Shown here: piece by piece, positions 37,870 through 49,000 of the stretch | Position numbering within the stretch: position 1 is the first letter of the stretch | How the letters are laid out: each line of letters starts with the position of its first letter | The notes under the pieces: generated by a model | What the model was told of the DNA's origin: nothing | Databases searched by the model: none | The model's input: only the letters and a program-made list of their open reading frames with translations | Made by a program: the position numbers and the translations under genes | NCBI GenBank assembly: GCA_002842755.1 | Contig: PHDU01000002.1 | Coordinates: forward strand, 62,001-126,000 | From: Bacteroidetes bacterium HGW-Bacteroidetes-1 | GTDB taxonomy: Bacteria; Bacteroidota; Bacteroidia; Bacteroidales; F082 | DNA: 64,000 bases | Direction: 5' to 3'

Positions 37870-40617
37870 TTACTTATGAACAAGCATTTTAATGCGCTCA
37901 CTCCAATCATTGCCTTCGATTGCAACCACGTAAATACCTGCAGGCAAATCGATTGCTTTAGAATAAAACTGCTCACCAGAAACTCGCCCGGTGAAAACAC
38001 TGCGACCATCTACTGAGTAAAGGGTCAGAACTGCATTACTGTATTCAGCTGGCAAGCGTAAAACGAACTGGCCATTTGTATAATGGGCATTAGCTTTTGA
38101 TGTATTTCTTTCACTCAGGTTAACAGTACCCCAATCCTCCACTGCAATCCGATCAATAAAAACACCATAACCGGCTATGGATTTAGCATGCCAGGCCAGA
38201 TAACCAAAAGTTGTTGTTTCTGGAATGAGCAAAATTTCGGCAAAAAGCCATTCTGAAGCGCCATCAAAACCGGATAGTTCAAGAAGCTGAACCGTAAAAG
38301 CACTGGAATCAACATTATTTCCCCAAAACAAGTTTAATTGTTCTGTAGTGCCTGGGAGGAAAGCGCGGTAATAGAAACTGATATTGTATTCTTTTCCTGC
38401 TTCGACCATAATAGGGGGCGAAATAAGCCAGTTGTCAAGGTCAGTTAGTATCATTCCTCCTGAATTAAAACATCCCATCCCTTTTGCACCTTCAAAACTG
38501 ATCAGATTGGTAGAGACCCATTTTGCACTGCTGTACTGCAACTGCTGCCATGATTCCGGCAAATCCGGAGTTGCAACATCTTCAACATCTACCAGATACG
38601 GAAATTCACTAATTGCAGCAACTGTGGAGAAACTCCAGATTATTTCACAAGTCTCGTTAGCTCCATAGGTATTTACGGGAACAACTTTTAAAAAAAATGT
38701 ACTATTGGGTTCAAGGTCTGCAACAAAAAAGTTGTTGGTCATTGTGACTCCGTCAAAAATATTCCCGGGTGTTTGTATTCCTTCACCATCAGTACCAAAA
38801 TAAACGAGATATTCCACAGCAAAGGCAGCTTGCTCCCAACGGATTTTAAGATTTAAAAGATTTTCAGCAGACCCGTTAACGGGTTCAGTCAGTTCTTCGG
38901 AGCAGAAAGGAACTCCCTGGTATTCATTCATGCCACTAACGATAAGCGAAAAAACCTGATCAGAGGTGAGCTCCCCATCATGATTTACCACAATAGTATA
39001 AGTGCCTGCCAATGGCTCAGCGATAAAAACCTGTTCGGTATTATCCACGAAATTTTTTCCATCCGTTGAAGGAGGCGCAGCAGGATTGTCAGGATCAAGA
39101 CGATAAGGGAAATACAATTCGCCATCAGGTCCAATAAGTTTCAAATCCAAATCATGTACCAAAGAAGGAGTGCGATCATTCGAGGCTGGCTCAAGCACAT
39201 TGCCTGCAGGATCGGTCCAGCAAACAGTTACCCGAAGAGGCGAATTGCCAGCAGCATTAATTTCACGGATAATTGAATCATTATTGGCAAGGATCATTTC
39301 ATCTATTGAATTCTGAAGCACATCATCTTCTGATATCAATCCGGCTGCTCTTTCTGCATTGATCAGGCCCCAGCCAAACATGTAATCAGGCCCGGCGGCT
39401 GGCCCTGCCTCATCTGCTGTATGAATCACCAGACCTTTGAGTGTACTTGAACGCATCGGGATGCCATTGTGTGTTTGCTGATAATGTTGTTGCAGAAGTG
39501 CCATAGTTCCGGCAGCATTGGGTGAAGCCATGCTGGTTCCACTCTTTGAAGAATAGCTTGTATTGTTGTTCGAACCGGCTGAATACGTTCCAACACCTTT
39601 GGCTACAACATCCGGTTTAATACGGCCATCATCGGCAGGTCCCCAGCCACTGAAACTACTCATGACGACCGAAGAAGGACCCGTATATTCTGACACCTGG
39701 TTTACAGCACCGATAGCCATCATGTTTTTTGCTGTTCCTCCATCACCAACACAGTCGAATCCATCAGGCCCGCCGTCAACAGGAGGCAACCCACCTTGCC
39801 CGGCGTTTGACGGTCCTTGACCACGATCATTTCCGGCCGATTTTACGATGAGGTAATTAGGCGCGTTGTAGGCAATCATGTCCCATTCCTGTGAACGATC
39901 TCCATAGAAACCAAAACGGTAATCTTCCTGATTGGTTATTGTACTGTCGCCATACCAGATCCAATTACCATTGTTATTGTACCATCCGGTGATGTAACCA
40001 TATGAATGGTTGGAGAGTTCCAAACCAACAGATGCTGCCAGTGCCATTTCCGATTCGGCATTATTCCAGTCGTGGGCTTTGAGCATGCCTTTATAATTCA
40101 TGCCTTTTGCATTGGCATTTACACCTCCTGCAATGAGTGTTCCGGCAACGTGAGTAGCATGGTCGCTTAGCGATGTAGCACCATCCACCTGAATCACTCT
40201 TGGACTACCCTCATTGTTAAATTCCTGATGGGTGAGCCTCACAGCACCCCCATCCCATTCACCCAAACGGTCGTAACCTTCACCGGTGATGTTCAATCCT
40301 GTACTTCCACCTTCCCACAATTCAAATGCGCGTGTTGTTATTGCTGCACCCACATTATCCGTTATTTGATAAACAGGTTTTCCGTTTACCACATCAATCA
40401 ACTGGATAATGGTTCCATCTTCCAATTTTTGCAACAAACTTAAATTATTAGCCCTGGCAAAATCGACAGCACGTTTGTTGCTTTCTTTCCAGGCTTGTTC
40501 CTTTTCCGCTGCAAATGATGTCAAAAAAGGCACATTTGTAATGGTTTGTGAAAAAAGAAAAGAAGTAGTGCATAAGAAGAAAAAGACTGTAAAAGAGTAT
40601 TTGTTGATTATACGCAT
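37870..40617 (-). CDS. Secreted S8 (subtilisin-like) peptidase with jelly-roll domain and T9SS tail
   Basis: GEWDGGAVRLTHQEF, SDHATHVAGTLIAGG, SKSGTSMASPNAAGTMALLQQ (D/H/S triad); C-term LTLYSVDGRSVFTGRVS...AGIYVVAIEGNDWSERIKMLVHK; ATG at 40617 preferred for signal peptide. Confidence 0.94.
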   Translation of the reverse strand: MRIINKYSFTVFFFLCTTSFLFSQTITNVPFLTSFAAEKEQAWKESNKRAVDFARANNLSLLQKLEDGTIIQLIDVVNGKPVYQITDNVGAAITTRAFELWEGGSTGLNITGEGYDRLGEWDGGAVRLTHQEFNNEGSPRVIQVDGATSLSDHATHVAGTLIAGGVNANAKGMNYKGMLKAHDWNNAESEMALAASVGLELSNHSYGYITGWYNNNGNWIWYGDSTITNQEDYRFGFYGDRSQEWDMIAYNAPNYLIVKSAGNDRGQGPSNAGQGGLPPVDGGPDGFDCVGDGGTAKNMMAIGAVNQVSEYTGPSSVVMSSFSGWGPADDGRIKPDVVAKGVGTYSAGSNNNTSYSSKSGTSMASPNAAGTMALLQQHYQQTHNGIPMRSSTLKGLVIHTADEAGPAAGPDYMFGWGLINAERAAGLISEDDVLQNSIDEMILANNDSIIREINAAGNSPLRVTVCWTDPAGNVLEPASNDRTPSLVHDLDLKLIGPDGELYFPYRLDPDNPAAPPSTDGKNFVDNTEQVFIAEPLAGTYTIVVNHDGELTSDQVFSLIVSGMNEYQGVPFCSEELTEPVNGSAENLLNLKIRWEQAAFAVEYLVYFGTDGEGIQTPGNIFDGVTMTNNFFVADLEPNSTFFLKVVPVNTYGANETCEIIWSFSTVAAISEFPYLVDVEDVATPDLPESWQQLQYSSAKWVSTNLISFEGAKGMGCFNSGGMILTDLDNWLISPPIMVEAGKEYNISFYYRAFLPGTTEQLNLFWGNNVDSSAFTVQLLELSGFDGASEWLFAEILLIPETTTFGYLAWHAKSIAGYGVFIDRIAVEDWGTVNLSERNTSKANAHYTNGQFVLRLPAEYSNAVLTLYSVDGRSVFTGRVSGEQFYSKAIDLPAGIYVVAIEGNDWSERIKMLVHK

Positions 40618-40691
40618 CGGTTTTAAATTATTAATGGTGAATGGCAAAAATAAAAAAATCTAACTAGCACAAGGAATCAAACTCGTTTTTC

Positions 40692-42404
40692 TTGAAATCC
40701 TTTATTTGGCTCACCTATCATCAATCTTTCTACTTTTTGTTAAATCATAGATGTAATCAAACGGTTATTTTCAATATTAAACAAACAAAAACCATCACTA
40801 ATCATTGCCTTCCGAAAAACGAAGATCAGGTATATGTAGTATTGGCTTCTTCAGTCGAATGTGCTTCAGCATCAACTAACCAATCCAATGTAATCGAAAT
40901 GATCGTAAGTAATGGCATTCCTGTGGAATGTACCAATAATAATGCTGAAATGATGATTACAATGAATGCTAATGACATGGTTGCGCCCTCGGTCAACATT
41001 GAAGCCAGTGAAAACCCCGTATTTTTAGGTGATCCTGTTACCTTTACCCCTTCACCCGAAAATGGTGGCGTTACGCCTGCATACCAATGGTATGTAAATG
41101 GAAGCTTTGTTAGCAACGGGACTTTCTATACCTATGTGCCACAAAATGGTGATGAAGTTTATGCAATTATGACGGGTTCATTGGCATGCGTTACCTCATC
41201 AACAGCTACGTCCAACACCATCCAAATGGTGGTTAGTGATGGTTTTCCGGTCATTGTTACAAACACCTCAAGTCTGGTACAGACAATCAACCAGCCCAAC
41301 GGACAGGCCACTGATTACCTCTCCCTTCAAAATGGAGGTGAAGGAATACTGGTTTGGAGTGCTGCTGTGGAATACCTGAGACCTAATGCTCCGGTAGTTG
41401 TACCCGAAGGTCCGGCAACAGCTACTGTAAATCTTGATTTAATCGCAGCTGGCCTGGGATCAGGAACATCCCCTATGGATAAAGACCGCGAAACCGTGGC
41501 ACTTAATTACGATGTGGAAAATAATGATGCAATGGGCCTTGTAAACGGCGGAAGCTTTTCTGCAGCCGCACGACGCTATCCCTCCGATATGACTTCTCCC
41601 TATATTGGCTATATGCTCGAAACAGTGGATATTTACATTAATGATGCCCCAAGCTCAGCAAGCCTGAAAATCTGGGGAGCAGGAACAACCACAACTCTGG
41701 GAACCTTACTTTTAGAACAAACCTTTAATGGAACAGGCTGGGTAACCATTTCATTAACCGAGCCGATCGAAATTACCGGTACTGATATATGGGTTGGCTA
41801 TTCATTAACACATTTAGCTGGTGCCCATCCGGCAGGTTGTGATGTGGGCCCGGCCAATGCCAACGGCGACTGGATTTCTTCAGATGGAACAAGCTGGGGT
41901 CATTTGGCAGACCTGGGATATAGCGCTAACTGGAATATACGTGCTAACCTTACAGGAGAAAATTACAGTTGGCTGTCGCTTGACCAATATTCTGGCATGG
42001 TAGAAGCTAACGAATCGCAGGAATTATTGGTGTATTTTGACGCCACCGGTTTATCAGTCAACGACCTTTATACAGCCAATATATTGATCAATAGCAACGA
42101 TCCTGAAACACCGGTTGTTACAATACCTGTTACTTTGGCTTTAACAGTTGGTGTGGACGAAAACGAGCTCTCAGGCATTGAGGTTTATCCAAATCCTACC
42201 ATTGGATTGCTTAATATAAAAATCCCAACAGGAATAAATGAGATAAAAATGTATAATCAATTTGGTCAGGAAATGAAAAGGGAAAATGTCAATGGTCAAA
42301 CCAGCATCAACTGGAACCTAAGCTTGATGCCTGGCGGCACTTACCTTCTCAGGTTCGTCAATAACAAAGGGATAGTTTTGAATAAAAAAGTAGTCATAAT
42401 GTAA
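40692..42404 (+). pseudogene. 5'-truncated T9SS surface protein (Ig/PKD-like repeat + jelly-roll domain + sorting tail, no recognisable signal peptide)
   Basis: First ~38 residues have no resemblance to the rest; from ~40812 the frame reads NEDQVYVVLASSVECASASTNQSNVIEMIVSNGIPV, the C-terminal half of a repeat found whole just downstream; C-term IEVYPNPTIGLLNIKIPTG... Confidence 0.65.
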
Positions 42405-42453
42405 TTTTTGGTTAACCCTTAGTGAAAACGGAGCATTGTTTTGGTTAAGTCTG

Positions 42454-42485
42454 AAGCCCGGCCACATAGCTGGGTTTCTTTTTTA
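42454..42485 (+). terminator. Rho-independent terminator after the truncated surface-protein gene
   Basis: AAGCCCGGC-cacata-GCTGGGTTT then CTTTTTT; G-U pairs. Confidence 0.7.
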
Positions 42486-42587
42486 CGCATTATAGAAATT
42501 GAAGTCTTATCTTAAAAAGTTAATATCGGTTTCAATTCATCAACTCCTTTTTTAAACAATTATAAAAGTTCTTTGGATGCAATGAAA

Positions 42588-42869
42588 TACTCTTTCTGCT
42601 CACCTTGCTTCCGAAACATGAAGGGTAGTGCCCCGAAAAAGCACTTGGTGCTATATTTGAGTGGCTCAGACCCACAACCCCTTTTAAGTTATGAATATGA
42701 CAACGGAAAGCTCAAAACTTATGTATGGGGATAAAAGGATTACAGAGTCTTACCGGAAGATTATATTTATGTTGCCATAGCAAAACTGTGCTTGGAGGGA
42801 GTGTGGAGCGAAAAAGACCTTTCAACTGGCATACAAGGGAAATATATGGATTACCTTTATGATTTGTGA
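42588..42869 (+). pseudogene. Decayed coding remnant with an in-frame stop (possibly alpha/beta-hydrolase-like)
   Basis: One frame reads MKGSAPKKHLVLYLSGSDPQPLLSYEYDNGKLKTYVWG*KDYRVLPEDYIYVAIAKLCLEGVWSEKDLSTGIQGKYMDYLYDL*; TAA at 42732 interrupts protein-like sequence on both sides. Confidence 0.5.
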
Positions 42870-42968
42870 TTTGCATACTTTGTAGTATATGTTTGTCGGA
42901 GTTCTGATTGATCGGAATACTTGGAGTTCAGGATAAATTTTCACTTTTCTTTTGCTTTGGGGAAAAAA

Positions 42969-42992
42969 AAGGCTGCCCAACTGAGCAGCCTT
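42969..42992 (-). terminator. Terminator of the giant surface-protein gene
   Basis: AAGGCTGC-ccaactga-GCAGCCTT with A8 tract on + (U-tract in - transcript). Confidence 0.85.
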
Positions 42993-43064
42993 CCAACCAA
43001 ACAATTTATTTTATTTTAAGAATAACAATAAATTTCAATACTAAGATTACCATTGAATCAAAAA

Positions 43065-46000
43065 TTATTCAATAACAATTCTTTTTGTTTCAACCCTGTC
43101 ATCAATTCTGACAATAAACAGATATAATCCGGATGCATATTTACTGATGTCTAGATTAACTTTATTTGAAGTGATGTTTGACATATCCATAACTTTATGA
43201 CCTTTAGCATCAACGATTATCATGCTGTTCATTTTTTGTCCTTCGACAGTAATAAACTTCCTTGCAGGATTGGGGTAAATTTGGATAAGTTCAACCTCTT
43301 CATTTTCCATCTCACCAACCAGAACAGGAACACATTCTTCATCAGAGAATTCAGATTCACCACAATCACTATATACTGCGCTTACTTTGTAGCAATGCGA
43401 ACTGATTTGCATTTCAGTATAAGAATAGGAAGTTTCCTGCCAGAGCGATTCCATGAGAACGCCTTGATGATAAATATTGTATCCTAATAAGTTTCTTTCA
43501 TCAGAGAGTTTCCACAATGGTTCTGAAAGAGGAAGAGCATCATCGTTTTTGTAATATACAAAGGATTCGTCAATCATTCCAGAAAGTGCATTTACTTCTG
43601 TCGCGATTTTTGCCCCTGCTACTCCCAAAGCCCTAATCATACCATTAACACTAAAGCCAGACGTTTCCCATGCAGTCCATGCACCAGCCGTGTAGTTGCC
43701 GGAGTAAAAATGTGTATTAGGTTGATAAACATAAGGTTCACCAATACCATCATCGGTACCTAAACCGACAAATCCATCATAGGCTACACCCATAAAGAAA
43801 CCATTTGGAGCAATGATTGATTCAGGGAATGAGAATGTGTTCCATTGCCCATCGACATTAGTAACAACTGAATTAAACAGGAGATCATTGCTATTAGGAG
43901 TACCTGTTGCTAATAGCCCAAAGACATAGATGCTCACAGTTTCATGAGGGCCTCCTCCGTCAGGTGCATCACTAAGCAACCAGCTCATCTGAGAAAGTGT
44001 AGCAGGGTATGGATGCGCTGCACCAACAACGCCATTTGATGTTCCAGTTTGAAAACCTAGCTGGCCTGTTCTGACACCATCATCAAATCTGAATTCAGCT
44101 TCATCTTCCTCGTTCCATACCAAATGAATCAAGTTTGGATTTTCTTCATCAACCCAAACCTGCAGGTTGGAAGGTATGGGACAATCCATTTCCTCGACCA
44201 CTACATTTACGATATTTGAAGGCTCTGATTCGCAACCGTTACTCCAGACTGAAGTAACAAAGTAATCATAATTTCCAATATCCAAATTATTGTCGTTATA
44301 GCTCATACCCGAGATAACTTGTGTATTGATTTTTTGGCCATTTCGATAAACATTGTATCCATTGAGGATTCTTGGCTCGGTCAAAACATTGCGATCGTCA
44401 CTCATTGCAGAGGTTAAGCTACCATTCAGACTACCTCTGTCAGGTTCATCCAATGGCATTAAAAGTTCCGTAAAGCGAAGATCTGTACTTTCAACAAGGC
44501 CTCTGATGCTCCAATTATAATTTAGTGTTGGGGCTACCTGCAACAAGGTCTGCCAACCATTTCCGGCAAGGTTAATCATATTTCCCTTTCCATCGACTGC
44601 TGGACCGGCATCAGTACCGGCAGGGTGTCCTGTTGTAGTGTTGTTACGGAATCCAATCCATAATTCCTGACTACTATCAATTAAGACGGGGATATCAAGG
44701 AATATTTCGTTCCAACTTCCAATAACAGGATTTGTCACCAACTGATCAACCACCAGATTTTCGGGACCACTTATAGCACCACCAGTCCAGACTCTTACGC
44801 TATACGTACAAGCAGCTTCACGCGGAACGAATAAAACTCTTGTTAAGAATTTATCATTATACGAAATAAGATCTGAAGGCAGGAATCTTTGTGCAACATC
44901 AAAATCTACCGGGCCTCCGGTGCCCACGCTATTGTTATTGTGTACGCCATCCCAGTGGATCCAGGTTCCATCTTCACCGATAACAGGAGCTTGCCAATTA
45001 AGGGTCACATTGTTTTGGGTTTGGGTATAGCTGAGATTATTAGCAGGCTCGCAATACAATACAGGCATGACTACGGTGATGTTAGCATTCGTATTTACGG
45101 TAATTGTTGAAAGAACGCGCTGATAATCAGGATGAGTTACTGCATAAGGATATTCACCAGGTTGCAATGCGAAAACAGCTGTTCCATCCGAGCCTGTTGT
45201 TTGAGACAAGCCACCGATTACAATATTTGCACCTGATACAGGTTGTTCAGATTCATTTTCTACATTAAATGTAATTTCAAAATTATCCTGAAGTACAACA
45301 TCAATGGTGAGAGGATTAGCTGAAAGATTGAATGAGCCGGTAACATCAGCATAATCAGGTTTTGACACGATATATTGATAATTACCAGGATAAAGTTGTG
45401 TTTGAATTGACCCATCCAATGTATAACCGGAGAAAATGGTTTCATTTTCAAAGGAAATCTCGACAAGAGCGTTACTAACCGGAACACCATTTCCGTCGTT
45501 CACATTAAATTGAACAGGAGTTCCCTCGGGCAAAACAAAATCAACAGAAATGATTTCAGACTCACCGGTATAGTAAACTGCTTTAACACCAGCAGTATAT
45601 TCACCTGGAATTAAATTACTAAAGTCGTATGCTTTTGTCTCAATACCTGAAATAACTTCATCCTGATTCAGAAAAATACTAAAACCATTACCGGGTATTG
45701 CACCATCTGATTCAATTCCAATCGTTATATCATCAACGAGCAAAGCAAAGCCTGTGTAATTATGGCGAATTGTGACATATTTGGCTTCGGCAGGAATATT
45801 ATATGAAAACTTAGTCCAATAAGTCAATGCTATTTCATTTCCAGTAATAAATATAAAATCAGAGATATTATCTGTTTGAGTTGAGTAACCAATTCTAAAA
45901 GTTTCGAGCCCATAGTTATCAGTTACAGATTTTGCATAAAATGAAAAGGTATATGGCAAAGTATGATTTTGCTGTTCACTTATCAACCAATTGTTAGTTG

Positions 46001-49000
46001 AGCCCGAGGTAGAACCAAAACCAGCAAAATACTGATTACCTGAATGAGCACCCCAATATGCCTCAGACAGTGGCGGTGTCGTCTGGGCACGGTTCATTAC
46101 CATGAAAGCCATAGGCTCACCCATGTTAGGGTATGAAACGCCTGCAGGATAGACTGTTAGCTGAGCATCCTGATCGACAACTTTCCATTTTCCAATATTT
46201 GAGGTAATGAAGGCTGAATAACTGTCAACATTATCAAAATCAGGTTCTTGATTCCATAAAAACATAGCTGTACCTAAAGGCTGACCGGCAGTGATTATTT
46301 CAACATCGTAAGGATTGTCCAATCTTTCGATTATCTCAACAGACATAGCATAAACAACGCCTTCCACTTCAAGGTTGACGGAGGGATCAGTGTAATTTTC
46401 AAAGCCTGTATGAACCACTGATAAGCTGTACATACCTTTCAAGATATCAGGGATATTTACTATTCCATCAGGACCTACAATGCCACTATATATATGGCTT
46501 GGATTTCCATCGAGATTGGTCAGGCTAACTATCGCACCATTCGAAACAGATTGAATACCAGTGTTATTATTTACGGTAAGATTGAGCATAAGACGCATAT
46601 CTTTCTCCAGTTCATTAGATACTGCCATTTCAGACAAGACATTATTGGAATAAACTGCCTGCACACCATATTCATAAATTCCATAAGGCAGACTGCTAAA
46701 ACTGGCATCAACAAAACTGGTATCTGAAACAGGAGCGACATTAAGCAAGAGCCAGTCATCAGATTCCACAGATTTCCTAAATACATTGTAGTGCATGAAG
46801 GCTTTGGATGATTCTGTAGCATCCACTTTTATAAGGACAGCAGGTTCATCCGTTGTGAAAGATTGTACGGCATCAGTAATCAAGATAGTCTTATTACTGT
46901 TTAAATCCACTATAAAATCATTTGAGGCAGACATTTGTTCGAGAGGTCCGTTGGTAAGTCCGGCTGCTCTCATAAAGATATTTGCTCTTAGCGGAGGCGA
47001 TGTTGCATTTTCGAGAGGATTGAAGGATCCAAGACCATTGCTCCATTGCGTTCTTGGGTTCCATTCCCAAGGCTCCCCTACTCCATCATCATAAGCAAGC
47101 AGCGTATAATTATTATAGCCTGAAATACCAACGAAGAATCCAGAAGGAGCATGAACAGGTTCAGGCAGTGTAAAGCTGTTCCATCCATAGCTATTCACAT
47201 AATTTTCATGCGTAAAAATAACATCCGCCGGATTAGGAGAGTTGTCAGGATTTAATCCGAGAATAGTAATTTTGACTTCTGAGGACGAAGGATAGTTAGG
47301 AGATTGGTAAGTGTACCACTGGACGCTTTGAATAATTGCATCGTATTTCCAGGCAGAACCACCAATGATGTCAGGGCTGCCGGGAGTAATAAGCACACCC
47401 ATAACAGTACCATCATCATAGCGGAATAATTTTGGATATGGCTGGCCAGCAGCGAACCAGTTAACAATTGCATTGCCAGCTTCTTCTATTGCAGACACAA
47501 CATTGGGAGAAGGTGCGTTTTCCAACAAAGTGATTGTAGGCAAAATATAGTTTTGATCCGGCACTGAAACAGATTCAGTGTATAATTGATAACCTTGGAG
47601 GGCAACTTCAATCTGATAAGAGGTTGAACCCCAAACAGCATTAAAGCTAAAGTTGCCATCGGTGTCTGTGGTTGTCTCATAATTATCGAGGCCAGAAATC
47701 TTCACAGTAGCCTGCTGAGCAGGAGATTGGGAATCACTTTTAATGACGTTTCCAGATAGGGTTATCTGTGGACGAACCACTAATAAAGCATTTCCAAGAT
47801 TGATGTTGCCACCAGGCAGAAGATTAACATTTTGATAGACAACATCGCTGTAGCCATATTTTGATACAACCACTGTAAGATTTTCACCTGCCATAATATA
47901 AGGTGCATTATAATACCCTTGTTCCGTGCTCATCACTTGTGCGTTAGCCTCAGGGAAGGCTGGGTTAATAAACTCAATCAATGCACCTTCAACAGGCATA
48001 TTGTCAGCCTGATAGAGAACACGTCCATTAATATTTCCAAGACCATTGCCCGTATTAAAAAGCAGTGTTGTATTTGGATAATTGATTGTGGTGCCGACAT
48101 AAACCGGATTTTCAGGATTTATGGAAGTCCAACCACTTTCAAAAATGGTTCTATTTGGCCCATAATCAGGCGCTTTATAAGCAAATTTTGCGTTATTGCT
48201 GTACGTAGGACCATCAAAGTAATAGACAGAAACCACCAGGTTTCCGCTACCGCTATATACAAAAGGTTCAGAAAGTGGTATATTGACTCTACCTATACCC
48301 TCATTGAAATCAATTTTTCCATCGAAAACCAGCTGAAGCTGAGAAGGAGGGATATATGCATCTAAAGAACCCACAGCAGTTTCACCCATCCAAACTTTAA
48401 CTTTTCTCTGGGCCATATTATCAGACATATTTCTGTAGTAAGCAATCCTCTCGATAATACCACCAGTATTCAATTCATTGACGGGATACAATGATTGAGA
48501 AAGACTGGCACCTCTGTTATCTTCAAGATTAACAGGGTAATAATTATAATATGAAGTTTGAGCTGAGATTGGGAAATCTCCAATATGTTTGATTATGATA
48601 CTATTTTCGAAAACCTCAACCTCTATGACGTCACTGATGTTATTAACAAGATTCAAGTCTTCAGCCCAAACAATTTTAGCATAAACACCATATACACCTA
48701 GCTCTGTAAAAGTAGTTTGAAGATTCACAGTAATCAACTCACCCGGATTCAAAGCAGGACCATCAACCTGGGATAGAATTGTTTCAATACCATTGATATA
48801 AGTTGCCAACTGCAAAATATATTGACCCTCCTGAAGCGGATTCATACCAAAATTGGCAATTTCGAGCTGGTAATTAGTTGGTGTGTTCAGATAGAGAAAC
48901 TCATTCTCGGACTGAAAATCAATAACCATCAAGTCATTTTCGAATCTATTAAGCACAGAACCCATTACATCATCTATCACACCAGGCCAGCACCATAAGC

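Noticed and set aside
40409-40663. Forward ORF antisense to the subtilase 5' end
   Set aside because: Low-complexity Lys-rich frame opposite a confident signal-peptide-bearing gene
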